NCBI GenBank assembly: GCA_017964325.1
Contig: JAGCSE010000036.1
Coordinates: 1 to 29,185 of the forward strand
Direction of reading: 5' to 3'
Length of the DNA: 29,185 nt
Source: Victivallales bacterium
GTDB lineage: Bacteria; Verrucomicrobiota; Lentisphaeria; Oligosphaerales; Oligosphaeraceae
Position numbers and translations under genes: made by a program. Positions 1 to 6,629 of the stretch are shown here, one piece after another (positions within the stretch are counted from its first letter, which is position 1; each line of letters opens with the position of its first letter). Below the pieces are notes generated by a model. The model made no database searches, was not told the origin of the DNA, and saw only the letters and a program-made list of their open reading frames with translations.

Positions 1-112
1 ACGGAAAAAGAGTTTCCCAAAATCGCGGTAATCTATCAGGCTGAGGTTATAAAATTTTATATCCTCCAAACTTGCTACCTGCGTTGTGTCTTGTAAAATA
101 TCTAATATCATT

Positions 113-176
113 TTTAATTACGAATTATGAATTACAAATTACTAATTATGAATTATGCATTATGAATTATGCATTA
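113..176. repeat. Degenerate heptanucleotide array (aattatg-type)
   Basis: About nine consecutive 7-nt units of the form NATTANN (aattacg, aattatg, aattaca, aattact, aattatg, aattatg, cattatg, aattatg, catta) run into the stop codon of the oxidoreductase gene on the minus strand. The period is seen directly. Similar arrays with other heptamers occur at 6462, 15395, 22758, 23467 and 24909, so this looks like a class of element. The function is unknown. Bases 1-112 hold only a 31-codon open frame ending at 96, which may be the end of a gene outside the window. Confidence 0.75.
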
Positions 177-1670
177 AAGCTTAATGTCCCACCCATTCCG
201 GTTGTAGGGGCGTTTCAGCCAGGCGGGATCGCCCGTGCCGTTGGCGAACGTGCATTTCACAGGATCCCAGTCGAAGCTCGCGTCATAGACATAGCTCATG
301 TTGCAGAGCTGGCAGAGGATGGACGCGCGGGCGCCCGTCTCGGCGGAGGAAATCGTGGGCTTGCGGGAAATGCAGCATTCGATGAAGTTCTGTTCCTGAA
401 GCGCGCTCTTGTAGAGCTGAACAGGAGCTTCGGCCAGTTTGAAATAGGCGTCGAGCGTGTCGAGACTCGCCTTCAGGCGGTCGTCCTTCTTCTGCGACGG
501 ATCGAAGCCGTAGTCTTCGCCGATGGACGCGGCGATCTTCTTCATCTTGCTGAACGACGCGTCGTCCAGCTGCTTGCGGATCTCCGCGTTCGGCTTCACG
601 CCACGGCCGAGCCAGACGGCGATGCGGCCGCGGTTGACCGCGACGATGCCCTTCGTACCATAGAAAACCGTGCCCCATGCGCTGAAGGGGTTGTGGTAGA
701 TGATCGTGCCGTCCGCAAGGACGAATTTCATGCCGAACTGGCGGCGGCCGCCGTGCAGCGGATTGCCCGAATACGGCTCTTCGGAGCAGATGACTTTCAC
801 GGGGCCGGACTTGTCCAGATCAAGGCCCCACTGGGCGATGTCCAGATGATGCGCGCCCCAGTCGCCGTTGTAGCCCGTGCCGTAGTTGTCGTCGAAACGC
901 CAGAACATCGGATAGAACTTGTTGATGCCGCGCGGCGCGCACTGGTCCGAATACGGCGACCACGGGGCGGGGCCGAGCCACATGTCCCAATCGACGTCCG
1001 GATTCGGGGCGGATTCCGTCGGGATGTCCTGAACCTTGTGTTCGGCGCCATTCCACTGCGCGAAGAAGCGATGCGGATGGGAGGGGCCGCCGAGATTCGC
1101 GGGGAAGTTCGCGATATCCGTGTTGTTCTGCGCGGAGGCGTTGCCGTAGTTGCAATCGACATATTTGATCTTGCCGATGAAACCGTTGCGGACGATCATG
1201 CACGCCGTGCGGAATTCACGCCACGAACGCTGCATCGCGCCTGTCTGGAAGATCCGCTTGAACTTCTTTTCGGCCTTCATGACGAGAACCGACTCTTCGA
1301 CCGAATAGGTCAGCGGCTTTTCGCAATAGACATCCTTTCCGGCCTTCATGGCCGCGCAGGACATGTAGGCATGCCAGTGGTCCGGAACCGCGATGCAGAC
1401 GGCGTCGATGTCCTTGTCGGCGATGATGTCACGGAAGTCCGCGACGGCCTTGCACTTCGCCAGCTTCGCCTTTTTGTTTTCCTTATAGTAGTTGTTGACG
1501 AACTCCGCGGCGGCTTCGCGACGGGTCTTGTCGCAGTCGCAAACCGCTTTCACGACGACCTGTTCCTGCTTGATGAAATGCGGCACCAACACCGTGCGCC
1601 CCTGGATACCGTAGCCGATGAACCCCATGCGGACGATTTTGGCCGCTTCTTTCTTTGCTTTTTCTGCCAT
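174..1670 (-). CDS. Gfo/Idh/MocA family NAD(P)-dependent oxidoreductase
   Basis: This is a 498-residue dehydrogenase of the Gfo/Idh/MocA family, which oxidises or reduces sugars, inositols and amino-sugars with NAD(P). An N-terminal Rossmann fold carries GYGIQG at about residues 19-24. The family EKP motif is at 117-119 (context VYCEKPL), and GDWGAHHLD at about 269-277 fits the catalytic His/Asp region of the C-terminal alpha/beta domain. I start at the second Met (MAEKAKK) because AAAGGA lies 9 nt upstream; the longer frame would add 16 residues. No signal peptide or Tat motif is visible, so it is probably cytoplasmic. It lies downstream of the beta-helix gene but is separated from it by a terminator-like hairpin, so it probably has its own promoter. 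The substrate cannot be told from sequence; the neighbouring esterases suggest plant-polysaccharide sugar metabolism. Confidence 0.93.
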   Translation of the reverse strand: MAEKAKKEAAKIVRMGFIGYGIQGRTVLVPHFIKQEQVVVKAVCDCDKTRREAAAEFVNNYYKENKKAKLAKCKAVADFRDIIADKDIDAVCIAVPDHWHAYMSCAAMKAGKDVYCEKPLTYSVEESVLVMKAEKKFKRIFQTGAMQRSWREFRTACMIVRNGFIGKIKYVDCNYGNASAQNNTDIANFPANLGGPSHPHRFFAQWNGAEHKVQDIPTESAPNPDVDWDMWLGPAPWSPYSDQCAPRGINKFYPMFWRFDDNYGTGYNGDWGAHHLDIAQWGLDLDKSGPVKVICSEEPYSGNPLHGGRRQFGMKFVLADGTIIYHNPFSAWGTVFYGTKGIVAVNRGRIAVWLGRGVKPNAEIRKQLDDASFSKMKKIAASIGEDYGFDPSQKKDDRLKASLDTLDAYFKLAEAPVQLYKSALQEQNFIECCISRKPTISSAETGARASILCQLCNMSYVYDASFDWDPVKCTFANGTGDPAWLKRPYNRNGWDIKL

Positions 1671-1793
1671 GTGATGAAGTCCTTTATTTCGTTGACCAAT
1701 GATATTTCGTTTGTCCAATTATCCTCAAGTTTACCTAACGACAACGGATGCAAACTATTTTAATATAGTCCTAAATCCGTAAAGTAAACCTAT

Positions 1794-1826
1794 TTCAAGA
1801 AAGAAAATGGCGTTATTGCGCCATTT
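1794..1826 (-). terminator. Rho-independent terminator overlapping the beta-helix stop codon
   Basis: Read on the minus strand, an 8-bp perfect stem (AAATGGCG / CGCCATTT) with a 6-nt loop is followed by a T-rich tract (TTCTTTCTT). The stop codon lies in the loop. The hairpin separates the beta-helix gene from the oxidoreductase gene 143 nt downstream. Confidence 0.6.
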
Positions 1827-3216
1827 GCCGGGTAGCACCGATGTTTTTGCCATAGCCAACAGAATCCGGAGCCAGTCGATAATCATGCCGCGTCGCATCG
1901 ACAAAATTCGGCACGCCCGTCATTTCATGGACATTTGGATTCCTTTGCTTCAGAAAATCGCAGAACGCCGTCTTGTCGAACATGCCTTTCTGCGTCTGGA
2001 TTTCGCTTCTGATGAATGGCTTTTCGCCATTTTCCCACAGGTTGTTTTCAAACACAGGTACTTCAGGCTTCCAATCATTGAAAATGCGCAGGCAGACTTC
2101 CGTGCTGTTGAAGAAGATGTTGTTGCGGAAGACGAAATTCCTGGTCTGCGCCCTGTTGTTATATGCCATGATATGGGCGCCGTTCGGATCAGGCCGTTGC
2201 GCATGGGCCCATCCATAGCCTGCATCGACAAATGTATTGTTCTCCACCAGAATGTTTTCCGTGATGGAGTATTCCGGATTGTTCCAGTATTCGAAGGAGT
2301 ATTCCGCATGCCACACGGTGTTGTTGCGGTAGGTGATGTTCCGCTCGACGCTTGGGTCTTCTGGCTTGTTTGCACGGCCTTGATTCGTCAACGCCGCATC
2401 GTAGATCTCCCAGATGCGGTTGTTTTCAATAAGACAGTCGCTCGCGCTGTTCCAAAACTCGATCCCATTGCCGAAACGGACGTTGCGACCATCCTGCGTC
2501 GTAAACTGATGCGCCCCGCCGACGTATGAAATTTCGCAGTTGCGTATGGTATAACGCTTTGCATTGGAACCACCGAAGCCATGGCATCCCGCGTAGCGGA
2601 TGGCCAGCCCGTCCACCACCACGTCATGCGCGTTGTCATGGATGACGCCGAACCGCCGCAGGACAAGCTCCACAGACTTGTGGCGTTTCGCGGGATTTTC
2701 AGGATATTTCAACAGGATGTTGTGCGTTTTCCAAAGATAGACGTATTCACCGTCCTTCTTGAGATCCTCCGCCTTCCAACGCTTCCATCCGCAGGGCGCC
2801 GCCCCATGGTCGAAGACGATGTTTCCGACATCGACGGAAATGGCTTCGGCCGCCTTTTCAGTCAATGTCCAGATTCCATCCGACGCCTCCTTCCAGTCAC
2901 CAGGATCGCTTGCTGAGACCGACGGCTGGATGAGCGGCAGCGGTCCGTCACCGTAATGGCTGTAAATCAACGGCTTGTCTTCCGAACCGCTCCGCAGGTG
3001 CAACGTCTCCCGCCACAGTCCGCCGCATTTGAACAGCACGCGGTCGCCAGGCTGCAAGACTGCTTTGTTCACCTTGCCAAGAGTCCTCCATGACGTATCT
3101 TGCGAACGACCATCCAGACTGTCGTCGCCTTTGGCACTATCCACATAGTAGTCGTTGCCGACTGCACAGAAACCAGACGCTAGCATACAACTGAAAGCCA
3201 TTAACTTGAAATTCAT
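1813..3216 (-). CDS. Secreted right-handed parallel beta-helix protein
   Basis: The protein has 467 residues. It opens with a signal peptide (MNFKLMAFSCMLASGFCAVG), followed by YYVDSAKGDDSLDGRSQDTSW and LQPGDRVLFKCG, the typical opening of secreted parallel beta-helix (pectate-lyase-like) proteins. Many short strand-turn repeats follow (NCEISYVGG, NNRIWEIYD, NNTVWHAEYS, ENNTFVDAG, NNIFFNS), each rich in the Asn ladders that stack in a beta-helix. Such proteins bind or cleave acidic polysaccharides outside the cytoplasm, but no catalytic site can be assigned here. I start at the second ATG, because AAAGGA is 6 nt upstream of it and directly abuts the first. The gene may be cotranscribed with the nuclease-like gene 73 nt upstream, and it ends in a terminator hairpin. 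Substrate and enzyme activity are unknown. Confidence 0.85.
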   Translation of the reverse strand: MNFKLMAFSCMLASGFCAVGNDYYVDSAKGDDSLDGRSQDTSWRTLGKVNKAVLQPGDRVLFKCGGLWRETLHLRSGSEDKPLIYSHYGDGPLPLIQPSVSASDPGDWKEASDGIWTLTEKAAEAISVDVGNIVFDHGAAPCGWKRWKAEDLKKDGEYVYLWKTHNILLKYPENPAKRHKSVELVLRRFGVIHDNAHDVVVDGLAIRYAGCHGFGGSNAKRYTIRNCEISYVGGAHQFTTQDGRNVRFGNGIEFWNSASDCLIENNRIWEIYDAALTNQGRANKPEDPSVERNITYRNNTVWHAEYSFEYWNNPEYSITENILVENNTFVDAGYGWAHAQRPDPNGAHIMAYNNRAQTRNFVFRNNIFFNSTEVCLRIFNDWKPEVPVFENNLWENGEKPFIRSEIQTQKGMFDKTAFCDFLKQRNPNVHEMTGVPNFVDATRHDYRLAPDSVGYGKNIGATRQMAQ

Positions 3217-3289
3217 ATCCATTCCTTTTGTATTTTATTGTATTGCAATCATTTGGCAAACAAACCGCCTTGACAAGACCATAATATTT

Positions 3290-3871
3290 TCAATGGCTTA
3301 TGCCCGCAGGTTCGTTCGTACTGCGGTAACGTCGCATTTTCGGAGGCTCCGTATTCTCCATTCCAGGCCGATAGGAAATCTTCCCCTGTCGATGCAACCA
3401 TGGCGGTACGGCGCGTTCATTCTTCCAAAGCCCCTTTTTCTCTTTACGAGCCTGGGCCGCAACAGCTTTCAACTCTGGAGCATCACCATCGGGATCACCA
3501 TACCAGGCAAGTCCTTCCTCCACCAAAATCTTGTTCACCCATTGACCTTCTACATAAATCTGTCCGAGCAACTGCCCTTTTTGATCAAAATAACGGTGCT
3601 TTACGACAATGGTCTTTCCTTTCATAAGCTCTGTCACCCGCGCCAATGCCTCTCTGAAATATGGTTGACCACGTTCAGGCGGCTCCACGGCTCCCAATGT
3701 CAGTTGATGGACTATACCACGCTCATCTGCGATACGAAACGTCTTAGCATCCTTAAAATGCGTTACATGCGCACGCAATTCCAGCCAATGCTCCGTTGGC
3801 TTCATAACATACTGCGCCATCGATGTCATGCTCATCAACATCACAATTATCAACGGAATGTATTTCATCAT
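3290..3871 (-). CDS. Secreted SNase-like (thermonuclease-fold) protein, catalytic residues degenerate
   Basis: The protein has 193 residues with an N-terminal signal peptide (MMKYIPLIIVMLMSMTSMAQ). The middle, about residues 30-150, follows the staphylococcal-nuclease OB-fold pattern: AHVTHFKDAKTFRI, LTLGAVEPPERGQPYFREAL, GKTIVVKHRYFDQKGQLLGQIYV, WVNKILVEEGLAWYGD and a final KKGLW. Aligned by eye to staphylococcal nuclease, Asp21 is Lys, Arg35 is Thr, Asp40 is Glu and Arg87 is Gln; only Glu43 remains. The Ca-binding and phosphate-binding residues are therefore largely gone, and I infer a non-nucleolytic SNase-fold protein. AAGGG lies 4 nt upstream of the first ATG and 7 nt upstream of the second, so the start may be 3868. 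The last ~40 residues are basic and Pro-rich, with no recognised domain. The gene diverges from the SGNH esterase gene across a 208-bp AT-rich gap. Confidence 0.85.
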   Translation of the reverse strand: MMKYIPLIIVMLMSMTSMAQYVMKPTEHWLELRAHVTHFKDAKTFRIADERGIVHQLTLGAVEPPERGQPYFREALARVTELMKGKTIVVKHRYFDQKGQLLGQIYVEGQWVNKILVEEGLAWYGDPDGDAPELKAVAAQARKEKKGLWKNERAVPPWLHRQGKISYRPGMENTEPPKMRRYRSTNEPAGISH

Positions 3872-4079
3872 TTTTCCCTTTTTACAATGAAATCACCTTC
3901 CATCAAATATATCCATCCCATACGGAAAATCAACACCCATGACGACTGTACATTGTTTACAGCTTGCTTTTTCCATGGAATCATCCCAAAATCACCATCG
4001 TCAATTGGACTTATCACAAAAGCACCGTACATTTTTGTAAATTGTAATCATAAACTTTAAAACAATAGTAAAAATCATC

Positions 4080-5132
4080 ATGAGCACTCAAGACATCACC
4101 TACTACGACTTGTCACCCGCCAATTTCGAAGGCCTCGACTGGCGGGACATGGAACGTGAATCGCCATACGCCCGCCTCCCAAACACCGTGACACATCTCC
4201 CGCACGTCGCAAGCCAAATGCACACGACCTGCGGCCTCTGCTGCTTCTTCAACACGAACTCCACGGTGTTCCGCGTGAAGATGGAGCACGCCTCCGATCA
4301 TATCGGCGAACCGCAATTCAACGTCTGCGCTTTTTCTGGAGTCGATCTCTATATGTATGATGACAATCAATTACGTTGGCGTTGGGCAGCTACCTACACC
4401 GACCACCAGTGCATCCAGAATCGGCATCCAGAATACACGATTTTGGAAGGAATTACAAAAGCAAACCGCCGTTGCCGCCTATATCTGCCAATGCGCAATC
4501 AGCTCCTTAAAATTTCCATCGGCCTTGAGTCGGATGCCTCTTTTGAGCTGCTGCCGCCCCGCGAAGACAACAAACTCGTCTATTACGGCACAAGCATCAT
4601 CCACGGCGCATATTCCACCCGTTCGGGCCTTGGCATCGCGCAAATCCTTTCACGCAACTTGGATATGCCGCTCATGAATCTTGGTCTCTCAGGCGGCTGC
4701 CGTCTGGACATGGAAATCGCCGACCTGCTCGTCAAACTGCAAGACGTGAAAGTGCTCGTCGTCGATCCCATGCACAATATGTGGCCCGACATCATCCGTC
4801 GCAATATGCCTGCCTTCCTGGACTATGTCTGCCCGAAAATGCCCTCCACGGAAATCGTTTTCGTCACCTCCCCACGCCATATCCAAGGCTGGCTGAAGCC
4901 CGAACTTGAGGCACGGCAACTCGAAATGCAACGGCTCTTCCATCAATTCTGCGCAGAACGTATGCCCAAATACCACAACCTCCATTTCATCGATGGACAG
5001 GATTTCTACGGCACCGACGAAGTCTCGCCCGACGGCGTCCATCCCAACGACAACGCCGGCTGGCACATGGCCAACATTCTCACGAAAATCATCGCCGACA
5101 TCCTCAAAAGACGTTCCAAACCAACAGCTTAA
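4080..5132 (+). CDS. GxDLY-domain SGNH/GDSL carbohydrate esterase
   Basis: The protein has 350 residues in two domains. The N-terminal ~160 residues form a beta-sandwich with GVDLY at 87-91, the hallmark of the GxDLY domain that precedes SGNH hydrolases (PF14607/PF14606 architecture). The SGNH domain has a GTSI block with likely nucleophile Ser172, the block-II stretch LGLSGG (201-206), DPMHNM (229-234) in place of the usual GxND, and the Asp/His pair in DGVHPN (318-323). Relatives are acyl- or acetyl-esterases acting on polysaccharides. No signal peptide is visible, so it is probably cytoplasmic. No good Shine-Dalgarno sequence precedes the ATG. It lies 121 nt upstream of the CE15 gene on the same strand, which suggests a two-gene unit deacylating imported hemicellulose fragments. 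The exact acyl group is unknown. Confidence 0.9.
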   Translation: MSTQDITYYDLSPANFEGLDWRDMERESPYARLPNTVTHLPHVASQMHTTCGLCCFFNTNSTVFRVKMEHASDHIGEPQFNVCAFSGVDLYMYDDNQLRWRWAATYTDHQCIQNRHPEYTILEGITKANRRCRLYLPMRNQLLKISIGLESDASFELLPPREDNKLVYYGTSIIHGAYSTRSGLGIAQILSRNLDMPLMNLGLSGGCRLDMEIADLLVKLQDVKVLVVDPMHNMWPDIIRRNMPAFLDYVCPKMPSTEIVFVTSPRHIQGWLKPELEARQLEMQRLFHQFCAERMPKYHNLHFIDGQDFYGTDEVSPDGVHPNDNAGWHMANILTKIIADILKRRSKPTA

Positions 5133-5253
5133 AGCAAACACAGGCACATTATGGCAAGGCCGGTGGCGGCAAGGCAATCTGTTTAACCTGTGTTGTCTGT
5201 GTTTTCTAAGATATTGAATACGTGCCTTTTGTGGTTAATAAAAAGGATTATAT

Positions 5254-6471
5254 ATGCTCTACACATCCGACACAGCACGGCCATTCGCCGCGTATCCATG
5301 CGATGAAAACAACGTCCCATCATACGAACTTCCAGACCCGCTCCTCCGCGACGATGGCACACGCATCACGACAGCCCGTGATTGGATGCTTTTCCAACGA
5401 CCGAAAATTCTGGACATTTTCAAAAAATGGGAATATGGCGAAATCCTTCCACGACCGTATTCCCTGCGCTTTGAACTGCTCTCTCGTCGCGACGATGCCT
5501 TGGACAACACCGCCATTCGCAAGGAGTTCCGTATCCATGCCGCCATGGACAACGGTCGCTCCATCGCTTTCATCATGCTCCTCTATCTGCCAAAAAAAGC
5601 GGAAAAGCATCCCGTTCCCGCCTTTCTCGGCCTGAATTTCAAAGGAAATCACGCCACAACCACAGAAGATGACGTGATTCCGACTGGCACGGATTCGCCA
5701 TGCGGCTGCCAGGCAGACCGCTGGTGCTTCAAGGAAACCATCCAACGTGGCTACGCATCTGCAACTATTTGCTATCACGACATTTTCCGTGATGTCACAG
5801 GCTATGCGGACAAAAGTGTCTTCAAATTATTCTTCGACCATGTCGATATGGTTGAAATCAATGAAACCTATACGCCTATTGGCGCATGGGCATGGGGGCT
5901 TTCACGCGGTCTCGACTGCCTGGAAGCCCAGCCTGAAATCCAACATGACGCAGTCGCCGTCCACGGCCATTCCCGCCTCGGCAAGACCGCCCTTTGGGCG
6001 GGGGCCATCGACCAACGCTTCGCCATGGTGATTTCCAACGATTCAGGCTGTTGCGGTGGTGCCCTCCATCGTCGCAAATACGGCGAAAATCTGTCACAGC
6101 ATTTCCAGAACCATCTCAACTGGCATGTACCAATATGGTTCGTCAACCGTCTCGACCAATTCATCTGGCGTGAAGAAGACCTGCCGTTTGACCAACATGA
6201 ACTGTTGGCTCTCATCGCCCCCCGGCCGCTTGTCATCGCCACCGCCACAAATGACCAAGTTGCAGACCCTAAAGGCGAATTTCTCGCCGCTGTCGCCGCC
6301 TCGGACATCTACCGTCTGTTCGGCTCCGACGGCCTCCCCACCACGGAAATGCCGCCGCCCGACGTTCCGATTACAGGCGACATCAGTTTCCATTACCGCA
6401 CTGGCAACCATGATCAACTGCCACAAGACTGGCAGCACTATTGGGATATTGCTGATCTTTTTAATGAGTAA
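5254..6471 (+). CDS. CE15 family glucuronoyl esterase
   Basis: This is a 405-residue alpha/beta hydrolase of carbohydrate esterase family 15. Family members cleave the ester between 4-O-methyl-glucuronic acid on xylan and lignin alcohols, and some bacterial members act on other uronate esters. The nucleophile is in GHSRLGK (238-244, Ser240), the characteristic bacterial CE15 motif; NDSGCCGGAL (262-271) and the C-terminal RTGNHD with His386 fit the rest of the active site. AAGGA lies 7 nt upstream of the ATG. Most characterised CE15 enzymes are secreted, but this one starts directly with a globular sequence and no signal peptide, so I infer intracellular action on oligosaccharides. Its last codons and stop are formed by a taatgag heptamer array. 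The length fits a single-domain CE15 enzyme. Confidence 0.93.
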   Translation: MLYTSDTARPFAAYPCDENNVPSYELPDPLLRDDGTRITTARDWMLFQRPKILDIFKKWEYGEILPRPYSLRFELLSRRDDALDNTAIRKEFRIHAAMDNGRSIAFIMLLYLPKKAEKHPVPAFLGLNFKGNHATTTEDDVIPTGTDSPCGCQADRWCFKETIQRGYASATICYHDIFRDVTGYADKSVFKLFFDHVDMVEINETYTPIGAWAWGLSRGLDCLEAQPEIQHDAVAVHGHSRLGKTALWAGAIDQRFAMVISNDSGCCGGALHRRKYGENLSQHFQNHLNWHVPIWFVNRLDQFIWREEDLPFDQHELLALIAPRPLVIATATNDQVADPKGEFLAAVAASDIYRLFGSDGLPTTEMPPPDVPITGDISFHYRTGNHDQLPQDWQHYWDIADLFNE

Positions 6472-6487
6472 TGAGTAATGAGTAATG
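6462..6487. repeat. Heptanucleotide array (taatgag) across the CE15 stop codon
   Basis: There are 3.7 exact copies of taatgag. The array supplies the last two codons and the TAA of the CE15 gene, plus 16 nt downstream of it. It has the same 7-nt period as the other arrays in this window. Confidence 0.8.
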
Positions 6488-6556
6488 TAAAAAATTGAAG
6501 AAGATTGCACTCCATGTAATCGTTTGCACGTATGCGCAAGCTCCGCTTTTTACAAA

Positions 6557-6590
6557 ACATGGCATATTGACGAATATCAATATGCCATGT
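6557..6590 (-). terminator. Perfect 14-bp hairpin after the kinase/FGE gene (terminator or DGR-type hairpin)
   Basis: The arms acatggcatattga and tcaatatgccatgt are perfectly complementary around a 6-nt loop. On the minus strand the stem lies 39 nt past the kinase gene's stop and is followed by TTTGTAAAAAG, only a short T run, so it would be a weak intrinsic terminator. DGR target genes also carry a hairpin just after their variable region, so a second reading is possible. It also lies downstream of the convergent CE15 gene. Confidence 0.55.
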
Positions 6591-6629
6591 AAAATCGCGG
6601 TGGCCTATGGCCGTCAAAGTAATCCCTTG

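Noticed and set aside
1..96. Open frame from the window edge ending in TAA at 94-96
   Set aside because: Only 31 codons are visible, with no recognisable motif. It could be a gene end, but the sequence resembles intergenic DNA.
72..1763. 563-codon open frame on the plus strand
   Set aside because: It is antisense to the Gfo/Idh/MocA gene, whose protein has clear family motifs. The plus-strand product is Arg/Val/Ala-rich with no recognisable domain.
3155..4060. 301-codon plus-strand frame
   Set aside because: It is antisense to the SNase-like gene and the divergent intergenic region; its composition is not protein-like, and the minus-strand gene has a signal peptide and family motifs.
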